NCBI RefSeq assembly: GCF_016100975.1
Contig: NZ_JACFRN010000004.1
Span: 124,001-188,000, forward strand
Length of the DNA: 64,000 bases
Source: Lactobacillus sp. W8174
GTDB lineage: Bacteria > Bacillota > Bacilli > Lactobacillales > Lactobacillaceae
Reading direction: 5' to 3'
Numbering within the stretch: the stretch's first letter is position 1; each line of letters begins with the position of its first letter. Below are positions 9,104 to 17,531 of the stretch, in pieces. The translations under genes were made by a program, and so were the position numbers. Under the pieces are notes generated by a model. That model saw only the letters and a list, made by a program, of their open reading frames with translations, made no database searches and was not told where the DNA came from.

Positions 9104-10996
9104 CTATAATCTAAACCTTTCATTTAACATTTCTGGTATTTTTTTTAAAGGGATAGCTTTTAAGCTATTCCAAAACTGGATATCATCTATGCTTTTTCCC
9201 ATTCTTTGAAAAATAAATTTAAAATCTTTCTCAGAATTTTTAGTTGCAACAAAATTTATTATTAAATCTACTTTTTCATTTTTTGACCAATTAATTGCTT
9301 TTTTTAGTTTAAAAATATTCAAAGAAGGGACTAAATGCTTTTCTTTATATATACCATGAACTAAAGCTACATTTTCGCCAATATAAGTAGAGCCTATTCT
9401 TTCTCTCTTTTTTATAACATTTACATAATTGGGAAAAACTAATCGATTATCACTCAATATTTTTGAAATTTTCTCTAATACTTGTTGTTTATTATTAACT
9501 TCGCTTAAAAACCAACAATGATCAATGGAAAATTTAATAGATACTTTTTGCTGTTTACCATTAATTTGAGAAATAATATTATTAATATTTTTGATGTTAT
9601 CAAAAGGCTTTATGACTACATACTTTTTATCAGTTATTTTTTTAAGATCTACTGTAGATATTATGAGATCAACTTTTTGGTACTGTTTAATTTCACCTAT
9701 AGAGGCAGTGCCAATAACATTGTATTGAGGAAAATTATTTATAATTCTTTCTTTAAGTAACGAAGAAATGCCAATGCCGCTTGAACATACAATTAAAACA
9801 TTCTTTTTCTTGATTGATCTTTCCTTTGAAGCCATAAAGTGCGTAACTATGAAAGCAACTTCTGAATCTGGCACCTTTTTATCAAAAATAATATTTATGT
9901 TATCTTGTACAGCTATGAACAGGTACAAATCATGTTCAAGAATATACTTTAAAAAAGGATTATAAATCTCTAATTCAAAATCTATTCTTAATTCTGCGAC
10001 TTCTAAATGCACACACAATGAATTAAGCAATTCTTTATCGCCATTGAAGTTATAGTCTGTCTCTTCACTAACTTTTTGTACAAATTTTTTAGTTTTTAAT
10101 TTAAAATCTTTGTCTGCATCATAATTATTTTTGTCTAAAACTTTAGAACTAAAAATATACAAAAGAATTAAGTACAATTCCTCTTCAGAAAAAGTTATAC
10201 TGTAACTTTTTTCGATACTTAAAATATCTTTTTTTAATATCGGAATATATACATCATAATTAGTGAGCTTATCTTTGATCTTTCCAACAGATGTAATATT
10301 TTTCCCAAGTTTTATTCTTTTCACTGATATAGCTAAATGTATTAGTAGGTTTTTTTTGGATTCAATTGTAAATTTAATATTAAAGTCATATTCAAGCTTA
10401 TTAATAAATTCTATTAATGGATTTAGATCAATATTAAACAATTTATTAATATATAGTGGGACATCATTTTTTAATATCTCATTTTCCAAATTAAAGTCTG
10501 ACTTCATAAATATGAGTTTTGATAATACTTTTCGCTTTGTTACTTCATCACCTTCAATTTTAAATATTTCATGTTTTTTTATTATCTTTATATTATATTG
10601 GGAAAGAAAATTATTATTTATCTGGTTAATATCTCTACTCACAGTGCTACGACTAATAAAAAAATTTGCAGCTATATCTTTTACATAAGATTCATGAATA
10701 AACACATACAAGCAAATATCAATTTGTCGCATTGTAATTTCAAATTTGTTACTTGAAAGATTTTCAAAGATATAATTTTTTAATTTCTCTTTCTGCTCTG
10801 AAGAGCCAGTAATTTTTAATCCAGTTCCGGGCTTTTTCTTAATATTTAGTTGAAATTTACACAATACCGACTCTAATTTTTCAAGATCATTAAAAATCGT
10901 TTTAGTAGAAACTGAAAAGATATTAGATAATTGAGCACTAGAGAGATAATTATTCGATTCTATTAACTTAATTAATAATCTTGCTCTTCTTTCCAT
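9104..10996 (-). CDS. PRD-domain transcriptional regulator (BglG/MtlR/LicR type) of the fructose-family PTS operon
   Basis: A 630-residue multidomain activator controlled by PTS phosphorylation. The N-terminus is a winged helix (about residues 1-60), followed by a second HTH-like segment, two PRD domains (roughly 170-390), a IIB-like domain around the motif VLIVCSSGIGISSLL (about 400), and a C-terminal IIA-like domain. The order fits MtlR/LicR-type DNA-binding activators rather than RNA-binding antiterminators. I choose the ATG over an upstream GTG because AGG is placed 8 nt before the ATG. The gene is inside the operon it presumably controls, immediately after the SIS gene, so it is likely autoregulated. 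Composition is very AT- and lysine-rich. Confidence 0.85.
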   Translation of the reverse strand: MERRARLLIKLIESNNYLSSAQLSNIFSVSTKTIFNDLEKLESVLCKFQLNIKKKPGTGLKITGSSEQKEKLKNYIFENLSSNKFEITMRQIDICLYVFIHESYVKDIAANFFISRSTVSRDINQINNNFLSQYNIKIIKKHEIFKIEGDEVTKRKVLSKLIFMKSDFNLENEILKNDVPLYINKLFNIDLNPLIEFINKLEYDFNIKFTIESKKNLLIHLAISVKRIKLGKNITSVGKIKDKLTNYDVYIPILKKDILSIEKSYSITFSEEELYLILLYIFSSKVLDKNNYDADKDFKLKTKKFVQKVSEETDYNFNGDKELLNSLCVHLEVAELRIDFELEIYNPFLKYILEHDLYLFIAVQDNINIIFDKKVPDSEVAFIVTHFMASKERSIKKKNVLIVCSSGIGISSLLKERIINNFPQYNVIGTASIGEIKQYQKVDLIISTVDLKKITDKKYVVIKPFDNIKNINNIISQINGKQQKVSIKFSIDHCWFLSEVNNKQQVLEKISKILSDNRLVFPNYVNVIKKRERIGSTYIGENVALVHGIYKEKHLVPSLNIFKLKKAINWSKNEKVDLIINFVATKNSEKDFKFIFQRMGKSIDDIQFWNSLKAIPLKKIPEMLNERFRL

Positions 10997-11013
10997 ATCT
11001 ATCACCTAATCGT

Positions 11014-12048
11014 CTAAGTCAATCTATTCTTAATTAACTCATCATAGTCATCATTTGCATTACGATTTGGATCTAAACCTAAGTAAGTAGGTATATAGTA
11101 AGCAAATAATTGGAAAACAATTCCAATAGTTATTGCCTCTAAGTAATATTTATGCTTCTTTATATTGAAATCTCCATTTTGCTTATCTACGGTATTAATT
11201 AGAATCATATTATTAATTTTTGTTTGAAAATAATTAGTGGTTTTTTCTAGTGGATAAGCAGTACTATTAATTAAAAAAATGTTGCTATTTTGGTTAACTG
11301 GACGATGAAAACCATGTGGAAATTCCTCAGCGTTTGTAAATGAACTTTGAACTAACATAGTTTCTGACATTTTCAATGCTGCTTCTTTAGTGGCACCTAA
11401 ATATGGTTCCGCTCCAACAACTAAAATATTGTTCATTCTAACTAATTCATGATGCTTACTAAACCAAAGCGGGAAACTTTCAATTAAATCTTTGATCTCT
11501 TTTTTTATTTCTTCAATTTCTTTAATCAACTTGCTACTATCAAAAGATGTATTAGCAAGCATAGTTCCTAATAAGTAAAGTAATATTAAATTATTTGTAT
11601 AACCTTTTGTTTTTGCATTGCAGTTTTCCTCCCCACAACAAAAATTAAAATAATAATCACAATTATTCGCTAATGGTGAATTTTTATATTGTGTAAGAGC
11701 AATTGTTTTATAGCCATCTTTTCTAGCTTTGCTCAAGGCCATATTTGTATAAGTACTTGTTCCTGTTTCAGAAATTACCACTATTAGAGTACTTTGTTTA
11801 CTTAAATTTAACTCTCTAATACTTAAAAAGGTATCAGGATAATAAACTTGAGTATTAAGTCCTAGATAATTTTCATAAAAAAATGTTACCTGACATGCTG
11901 TGTTAAATGAGCTTCCTGAACCAATAAAAACTATATTTTTGGCAGCCGGAAGTTTATCTTTTGAGTAAACTCTTTCAAAAGTATCAAGAAGATCAGTAAT
12001 TGCATTCGGCGTATCTTCAATATATCTCAACATTAAATCTGTATTCAT
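11014..12048 (-). CDS. SIS-domain sugar-phosphate isomerase/deglycase (GlmS-C/FrlB-like)
   Basis: A 344-residue cytosolic protein with two SIS (sugar isomerase) domains, as in the C-terminal half of GlmS. Visible motifs are GSGSSFNTA (about 43-51), SETGTSTYT (about 93-101) and GAEPYLGATKEAALK before an acidic EEFPHGFH segment, which matches the position of the catalytic E-x-HG motif in GlmS/FrlB-type enzymes. It is the first gene of the fructose-family PTS operon and takes the place a sugar-phosphate kinase usually holds. This suggests the imported substrate is an amino sugar or Amadori compound that is isomerised or deglycated. A CcpA-like site lies upstream. The exact reaction is unproven. 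Confidence 0.75.
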   Translation of the reverse strand: MNTDLMLRYIEDTPNAITDLLDTFERVYSKDKLPAAKNIVFIGSGSSFNTACQVTFFYENYLGLNTQVYYPDTFLSIRELNLSKQSTLIVVISETGTSTYTNMALSKARKDGYKTIALTQYKNSPLANNCDYYFNFCCGEENCNAKTKGYTNNLILLYLLGTMLANTSFDSSKLIKEIEEIKKEIKDLIESFPLWFSKHHELVRMNNILVVGAEPYLGATKEAALKMSETMLVQSSFTNAEEFPHGFHRPVNQNSNIFLINSTAYPLEKTTNYFQTKINNMILINTVDKQNGDFNIKKHKYYLEAITIGIVFQLFAYYIPTYLGLDPNRNANDDYDELIKNRLT

Positions 12049-12098
12049 TTTTCATCCCTTCTGTTTTCATGGATGCATCCCTAATTACACAATATATT

Positions 12099-12112
12099 TG
12101 AAAGCGCTATAA
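12099..12112 (-). promoter_or_regulatory. cre-like (CcpA) site upstream of fructose-family PTS operon
   Basis: TGAAAGCGCTATAA matches the catabolite-response consensus except for one base near the end. It lies about 50 bp upstream of the first gene of the operon, a typical position for carbon catabolite repression. Confidence 0.5.
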
Positions 12113-12137
12113 TTCAATAGTATAAGTAACCAAAATA

Positions 12138-12155
12138 GTTCTACATTTATAGAAC
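12138..12155. promoter_or_regulatory. Inverted repeat, candidate operator of the PTS operon
   Basis: GTTCTA and TAGAAC are separated by 6 bp and lie about 90 bp upstream of the SIS gene. The position suits a site for the PRD activator encoded in the operon; this is inference only. Confidence 0.35.
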
Positions 12156-12212
12156 AATTTTTATTTATCACTACAATTTGACTATAGTTAGCATGCCAAA
12201 GGCTTATAATCT

Positions 12213-12258
12213 AAAATAAAATAAAAAGATTGTTTCCTTTTGTATATTGGAAACAATC
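12213..12258 (-). terminator. Terminator of the ClC channel gene
   Basis: GATTGTTTCC pairs with GGAAACAATC, a perfect 10-bp stem. On the minus strand it is followed by a T-rich run. Confidence 0.75.
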
Positions 12259-12305
12259 CAGACTTAAGTATTTATAGTTTTTATCTAATAATTTTTTTAC
12301 ACCCT

Positions 12306-13862
12306 TTAGCCATCATATTTTACTCTTTGCATTTGTTTTATCTGGCCAAATACTTCTCCGCGTCGGCCAGCATCTAGTGTTAAAACTAATGAATCACCGG
12401 CTTTAATTAATGTTTGCCCGTTGGGAATTAGATACTGGCCATCATGATACACTGCCTTAACCAATGTATGTTTAGGCCATTTAATCTGCATAATCTTTTT
12501 GCCTGCAAGTTGACTATCCTCATAAATTGGTACCGTTAGTTGATCAGTTTTGCCTGATATTGCGGGAGTATGCTTCTTATTATTTGCAACCATTGCTCGC
12601 GCCAATGTGCCATAAATTGGGTCTCCATTGAGCAATTCATCAACCAGCAGGGCAACAAAAGCTACCACAGCCAAAGGCATTAAATGCAGCAGCGACCCCA
12701 CCATTTCCGTAATTAATATAATAGCTGTAAATGGGGCTCGAATTACAGCAGCAAAGAACCCAGCCATTGCAAAAATAACCAAGTTTATCACCAGCTTTGC
12801 AGGCAATAAATGTAATTGAACCAAAATAAGGCCGTAGCTTGCTCCAATTACAGCACCCATTGTCAATATGGGCAAGAAAATACCACTAGGCAAGCCTGAA
12901 TCGTAAGAAATAATGGAAAAAATAATTCTCACAATAAAGAAAAACAGTAACATACCAACTATTTTCCAGCTACTTTGTTTAATAATTTGTGGTAAAGCTA
13001 AAATCAATCTATTTCCCGGACCAGTAATTAAGGGCCAAAAATAAGCAATTGGTATCAATAAAACAAGAGGTATTAACCCATATAGCCAACTAGGCAAGAA
13101 AGTGATTTTAGCATATAACTTTTTTACTTTAAATAAACCAACTTTATAAAGGTGACCTAGTAAGCCCAAAATTAAGCCTAAAAGTAACAAATAACCATAT
13201 AGCTTTACGGGAAAAGTATGACGATAAATGAGAGACAAAGATGGCTTTTGGCCAAAAATATTTGATACGACAAAATCTGATACTAATGCTCCTGCCAATG
13301 CATTTAGCCAAACGCGGGGAGAGAAATTATGAAAAACTTCTTCAAGTACAAACAACGCACCACTTAATGGTGCTCCAAAAGCTGCGGCTAATCCACTAGC
13401 CGCTCCGGTAGCTAATAGTACTCGAGCATTAGTTTTCGACTCCTTAGTGCCCTCGCCAATACCTTGACCTATAGTTGAGCCTATCTGCAAAGAAGGTCCC
13501 TCAGGGCCTAAAAATAGGCCTGTACTGATCACTAAAATGCCCCCAATAACTTTACGCCATAATGTAGGCCACCATTGTAAAGTTAAATTTCCTTCGAGTT
13601 GCAATTTAACTTCCGGAATACCAGACCCGCCAACATGGGGATATTGTTTAACAAAATAACCTGCGATTAATCCAACTAAAATAAGACCAAATATAATTGG
13701 GACGAACCACAATGCATTTTGATGTGCCACGTGAAACAGAGTAAGCCACAATTTCGTCATCTTGGCAATGCCAAAGCGAAAGATTCCCACGACAAAGCCA
13801 CTAGCAAGCCCTACTAGTATAGCTTCTACTAAGAGTTTTATCTGTACTTTTTTATCTCTCAT
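12306..13862 (-). CDS. ClC-family chloride channel/antiporter with C-terminal RCK (TrkA-C) domain
   Basis: Membrane chloride channel or Cl-/H+ (possibly fluoride) antiporter, 518 residues. Selectivity-filter motifs are present: GSGIPEVK near residue 80 and GPEGPSLQIG, containing the gating glutamate, near residue 120. Residues about 450-518 form a soluble TrkA-C-like ligand-binding domain, found in a subset of ClC proteins. The start is the ATG reading MRDKKVQIK, preceded by a perfect GGAGG; an open frame extends 11 codons further but lacks a ribosome site. It lies downstream of the gnd terminator and has its own terminator. A role in acid resistance or ion balance is likely. Confidence 0.9.
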   Translation of the reverse strand: MRDKKVQIKLLVEAILVGLASGFVVGIFRFGIAKMTKLWLTLFHVAHQNALWFVPIIFGLILVGLIAGYFVKQYPHVGGSGIPEVKLQLEGNLTLQWWPTLWRKVIGGILVISTGLFLGPEGPSLQIGSTIGQGIGEGTKESKTNARVLLATGAASGLAAAFGAPLSGALFVLEEVFHNFSPRVWLNALAGALVSDFVVSNIFGQKPSLSLIYRHTFPVKLYGYLLLLGLILGLLGHLYKVGLFKVKKLYAKITFLPSWLYGLIPLVLLIPIAYFWPLITGPGNRLILALPQIIKQSSWKIVGMLLFFFIVRIIFSIISYDSGLPSGIFLPILTMGAVIGASYGLILVQLHLLPAKLVINLVIFAMAGFFAAVIRAPFTAIILITEMVGSLLHLMPLAVVAFVALLVDELLNGDPIYGTLARAMVANNKKHTPAISGKTDQLTVPIYEDSQLAGKKIMQIKWPKHTLVKAVYHDGQYLIPNGQTLIKAGDSLVLTLDAGRRGEVFGQIKQMQRVKYDG

Positions 13863-13894
13863 TTTACCTCCACTTTCTTTATTTAACACTAGCA

Positions 13895-13929
13895 AAAAAC
13901 CAGTTAAAGTCGCGACTTAACTGGTTTTA
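13895..13929 (-). terminator. Terminator of 6-phosphogluconate dehydrogenase gene
   Basis: A long stem (AAAACCAGTTAA plus AGTCG pairing with CGACTT plus AACTGGTTTT, one bulge) lies just after the stop and ends in a T-run on the minus strand. Confidence 0.8.
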
Positions 13930-13931
13930 GT

Positions 13932-13947
13932 TGTTACACGTGTAACA
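13932..13947. repeat. Perfect 16-bp palindrome after gnd stop codon
   Basis: TGTTACACGTGTAACA is fully self-complementary and lies between the gnd stop codon and the gnd terminator. Its core fits the TACANNTGTA shape of CopY-type operators, but no copper gene is near. Function unknown. Confidence 0.5.
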
Positions 13948-15333
13948 TCATTTTTCTTCATACCATTCTGTGTGATAAACACCATCACGGTCATTTCTAA
14001 AGTATGTGTGAGCACCAAAGTAATCACGTTGGCCCTGAATTAAATTTGCAGGTAGACTAGGATTGAAAATTGATTCCAAGTAGTTCAATGATGCACTTAA
14101 TGTTGGTGTTGGAATACCAGCTTTAGTTGCCAGCACAATTACATTTCGTAATGCTGGGATATTTTTATCCATTAAGTCTTTAAAGTAAGGATCTTGGAAC
14201 ATGTTGTCGAGTTTTTTACCCTCAGCAAATGCTTTTTCAATATCTTTTAGCATTGATGAGCGAATAATGCAGCCTGCTTCCCAAGATTGAGCAATTGCAG
14301 GATACCGTAAATCCCAGTTATATGCATCTGCAGCCATTTTTAGTTGTTGAAAGCCTTGAGCATATGCAACAGCTTGGCTTAATTGCAGTGCTTTACCCAA
14401 ATTATCAACCAGGTCCTGTGGAACCTCACCATTCCACTTTATTTCTTTACCTTCACGAGTAGTGGCCTTAGACATGAAGCGACTAATAACTGCTTCTGCA
14501 ATGACACTAATTGGAGCGCCTAAGTGAACGCCGTCTTCCAGCATCCAGTTCCCAGTACCCTTATAAGAAGCCACATTTAAAATATGGTCAACAACATGGT
14601 CAGGCGTCAGGTTGTCTTTTTGTTTTAAAACCTCAGCCGTAATCTCACTAAGGTAGGCTTTAACCAGCCCTTCGTTCCAGTGAGCAAAAATAGCTGACAT
14701 TTCATCATTTGTTTTGCCTGCAACTTTACGTAGGATATCATAAACTTCAGAGAATTCCTGCATAATGCCATATTCGATCCCATTATGTACCATCTTAACA
14801 TAGTGACCGCTGCCTTCAGGCCCAATAAAGCTGACGCATGGATGACCTTCAGAGTTTTTAGCTGCAATTGCTTCTAAAATCGGAGCGACTTTCTTATAAG
14901 CATCTTCATCTCCACCTGGCATCAGAGCTGGACCTTTTAACGCACCCTCTTCACCGCCAGAAACACCCATACCAATAAAGTGAATACCATGTTGCTCCAT
15001 TTCATGATAGCGACGGTTAGTATCATGAAAATTTGAATTTCCACCGTCAAGCAAGATATCGCCTTTATCTAAAAGTGGCAAAAGTTTTTGTAAAGTTTCA
15101 TCAACTGGTTTACCAGCCGCAATTTGAATTAAAATCTTACGTGGTTTTTCCAAAGAATCAACAAATTCTCCCCATGAATATGTTGGTTTCAACTTATCAT
15201 CTTCATATTTGGCAAAAGCATCTACTTCTGGTTTATCAATAGAAAAGCCAGAAACGGAAAAGCCATTATTTCTTACATTCAAAGCAAGGTTCTTACCCAT
15301 TACTGATAAGCCTATAATTCCGAACTGTTGCAT
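13948..15333 (-). CDS. gnd: 6-phosphogluconate dehydrogenase, decarboxylating
   Basis: Oxidises and decarboxylates 6-phosphogluconate to ribulose 5-phosphate with NADP+ reduction, in the oxidative pentose phosphate branch in the cytosol. It has 461 residues. The N-terminal dinucleotide fold reads FGIIGLSVMGKNLALNV. The active site contains GGEEGALKGPALMPGG and HYVKMVHNGIEYG with the catalytic lysine and asparagine. Length is typical for the Firmicutes enzyme. The gene is monocistronic: the pyruvate oxidase terminator lies upstream, a -10-like TATAAT and a GGAGG ribosome site precede the ATG, and its own terminator follows. Confidence 0.95.
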   Translation of the reverse strand: MQQFGIIGLSVMGKNLALNVRNNGFSVSGFSIDKPEVDAFAKYEDDKLKPTYSWGEFVDSLEKPRKILIQIAAGKPVDETLQKLLPLLDKGDILLDGGNSNFHDTNRRYHEMEQHGIHFIGMGVSGGEEGALKGPALMPGGDEDAYKKVAPILEAIAAKNSEGHPCVSFIGPEGSGHYVKMVHNGIEYGIMQEFSEVYDILRKVAGKTNDEMSAIFAHWNEGLVKAYLSEITAEVLKQKDNLTPDHVVDHILNVASYKGTGNWMLEDGVHLGAPISVIAEAVISRFMSKATTREGKEIKWNGEVPQDLVDNLGKALQLSQAVAYAQGFQQLKMAADAYNWDLRYPAIAQSWEAGCIIRSSMLKDIEKAFAEGKKLDNMFQDPYFKDLMDKNIPALRNVIVLATKAGIPTPTLSASLNYLESIFNPSLPANLIQGQRDYFGAHTYFRNDRDGVYHTEWYEEK

Positions 15334-15369
15334 TTATAGTCCTCCATCATTTAAATTTCATACTCTATC

Positions 15370-15375
15370 ATTATA
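15370..15375 (-). promoter_or_regulatory. Probable -10 element of gnd promoter
   Basis: A perfect TATAAT on the minus strand lies about 37 bp before the gnd start and downstream of the preceding terminator. No good -35 is visible. Confidence 0.4.
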
Positions 15376-15388
15376 CTTGTAAGACCGC

Positions 15389-15423
15389 AAAAAAGCGAAA
15401 CTTTCAAAAAGTTTCGCTTTTTT
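15389..15423. terminator. Strong terminator of pyruvate oxidase gene
   Basis: AAAAAAGCGAAACTT and AAGTTTCGCTTTTTT form a perfect long stem with a five-base loop, usable in both directions. Confidence 0.9.
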
Positions 15424-15443
15424 CAAACCAATATATATGGCTA

Positions 15444-17255
15444 TTAGTGAGCTGAAGCACCTGAAGTTGTGTCAGGCTCTGGTTCTGGCTCCGGTTCCTC
15501 TTCTTCTGCTTCTGAAGCACCTGAAGCAGCATCTGCTACCACACCGTACTTGTCAGCAAAGTAGCTAAATGGTTTCAATGCTTCTGCTTGATACTTCTTA
15601 ACGAATTCTGGATCATCAAGAGTATTCAATTCACTTGAGTAAGGCATGTCATGAGTGAACTTAATGTCAACCAACATTGGTCCATCCATTTGCTTGAATT
15701 CCTTAACTGCGTCTTCGAATTCCTTCTTAGTACGTACAGTTACACCCTTCACGTTCATACCTTCAGCAACCTTAGCCCAGTCGTTATTAGGCATAATAAC
15801 ACCTGATAATGGTTGGTGTGATTCATCAACTTGCTCAGCTTCAATGTAACCTAAAGTTTCATTTGTAAAGACAACGTTTAAGATGTGCATGTTGTAGCGA
15901 GCTTCAGTCAACAATTCTTGGCTCATCATCGCAAAACCACCATCACCACTCAAGTTCCAAACTTCGCGTTCTGGGTGAGCAGTTGCAGCAGCAAGTGCAG
16001 CTGGTGAACCAAAGCCCATAGTTGCGTACAAGCCTGAAGTTGCCCAAGTTTGTTCATCGTGCAAGTTTACTAAACGTTGGAAGTCAATGTTGATGTTACC
16101 AACATCAATAGCAAATTGGGCATCATCAGCAGCGTATTTGTTAATAATATCAAAGATTGGTTCACGGCGAATTGGCATTTCGTCTGAATCGTCAAAGCTG
16201 TGTTCCCATTCTTCCCAGTTTTGACGGTCAGCAATAGCAGCCTTATAAAGTGGTGATTCTTCACGAGCTTGACCAGCATCAATAATAGCTTGTAAAGTCT
16301 TAGCACCATCAGCCAAAATTGGAACATCAACAGCGTGACGCTTACCTAATTTTTCTGAGTCAACATCAATTTGTACAACTTTAGCCTTAGGGTCAAAGAA
16401 GAACAATGAGAATGGTGAGTCATTACCTACCCAGATAACAGCATCTGCATGAGTTTGAATATCGTCACTTGGCTTAGGAGCTACACGACCAATTGAACCC
16501 ATGTAAGCTGGGCATTTATCTTCAACAACACCCTTAGCCATAACTGAAGACATCAATGGAGTCTTGAATTTTTCAGCAAATTTTTCTAAGACATCGCCAT
16601 GACCCTTCATACCTAAACCGAAGTAAACAACTGGGTTCTTTGCTTCTTCAAGAACCTTTACAGCTGCTTCAACTTCGTCTTTTCTTGGAGCTGCATAATT
16701 AGGAATTGCTTGCAATGCATTGTAATTTACACGGAAATTGTCATCAATCTTGTCCCAGCCAAAGTCCTTAGGAAGGATTAAGACAGCTGGACCCTTCTTA
16801 GCATATGCTTGACGGATTGCTTCATCCATCATTGAAGGAATTTGATCTGCGCGCTTAATTTGGTGATCCCAAACAGCGACTGGATCAAACCAAGGCTTTT
16901 CATCAAAAGCTTGGAAGAAATCCATATCCTGACGACCAGTTGGAACGTTAGCTACGATAGCAACCATAGGAACCTTGTCGTATTTTGCGTCATACAAACC
17001 GTTCATCAAGTGAACAGCACCAGGGCCGGCTGAACCAAAACATACGCCGACCTTGCCAGTAAATTTATACTCAGCTGAAGCTGCTAAAGCACCGGCTTCT
17101 TCATGCCGAACTTCAATATACTTCATCTTACCCTTAAAGTCATGGATAGCGTTCATTGTTGAGTCAAATGAGCCACCCGGAAAACCATAAATATGATCAA
17201 TATGCCAGTCCAATAGAACTTGGAGCATGGCATTTGCGCCATTAATTTTTGCCAT
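15444..17255 (-). CDS. spxB: Pyruvate oxidase (H2O2- and acetyl-phosphate-forming)
   Basis: ThDP- and FAD-dependent enzyme converting pyruvate, phosphate and O2 to acetyl phosphate, CO2 and H2O2. The start is the ATG of MAKINGANAM (603 residues), preceded by AAGGAGA; the open frame extends 21 codons upstream without a site. The N-terminal ThDP domain carries the activating glutamate in VRHEEAGALAASA, and the C-terminal domain has the ThDP/Mg motif GDGGFAMM followed by the FTN segment. The last 25 or so residues are an unusual acidic tail, a run of Glu and Glu-Pro repeats flanked by SGAS repeats, beyond the normal end of the enzyme. A CcpA-like site lies upstream, consistent with known carbon and oxygen control of pox genes. 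Confidence 0.92.
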   Translation of the reverse strand: MAKINGANAMLQVLLDWHIDHIYGFPGGSFDSTMNAIHDFKGKMKYIEVRHEEAGALAASAEYKFTGKVGVCFGSAGPGAVHLMNGLYDAKYDKVPMVAIVANVPTGRQDMDFFQAFDEKPWFDPVAVWDHQIKRADQIPSMMDEAIRQAYAKKGPAVLILPKDFGWDKIDDNFRVNYNALQAIPNYAAPRKDEVEAAVKVLEEAKNPVVYFGLGMKGHGDVLEKFAEKFKTPLMSSVMAKGVVEDKCPAYMGSIGRVAPKPSDDIQTHADAVIWVGNDSPFSLFFFDPKAKVVQIDVDSEKLGKRHAVDVPILADGAKTLQAIIDAGQAREESPLYKAAIADRQNWEEWEHSFDDSDEMPIRREPIFDIINKYAADDAQFAIDVGNINIDFQRLVNLHDEQTWATSGLYATMGFGSPAALAAATAHPEREVWNLSGDGGFAMMSQELLTEARYNMHILNVVFTNETLGYIEAEQVDESHQPLSGVIMPNNDWAKVAEGMNVKGVTVRTKKEFEDAVKEFKQMDGPMLVDIKFTHDMPYSSELNTLDDPEFVKKYQAEALKPFSYFADKYGVVADAASGASEAEEEEPEPEPEPDTTSGASAH

Positions 17256-17354
17256 TTTAAAGTGCATCTCCTTAAATACATGTTTACTTACATATTGTAT
17301 TAAAACATATAATTTCACAATTTCAAGTGAGCAAAATTTACGATTATCGCAAGA

Positions 17355-17368
17355 TGTAAGCGCTTTGT
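17355..17368. promoter_or_regulatory. cre-like site in pyruvate oxidase promoter region
   Basis: TGTAAGCGCTTTGT differs from the CcpA consensus at one conserved base. It lies about 100 bp upstream of the pyruvate oxidase start codon. Confidence 0.45.
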
Positions 17369-17531
17369 AAAAATATTATCTTCACAAAGTTAAGCAATTA
17401 ATTTATAACTTTTAGGTAATAGCAATAATCATATTTGTGATTATTTGATCATTACCACAAAATTTGTGTATCCTTTTGTGTGCATTATTTAAAGAAAAAT
17501 ATTTTTTATAAGTTTTAAATTTTTACTAAAT

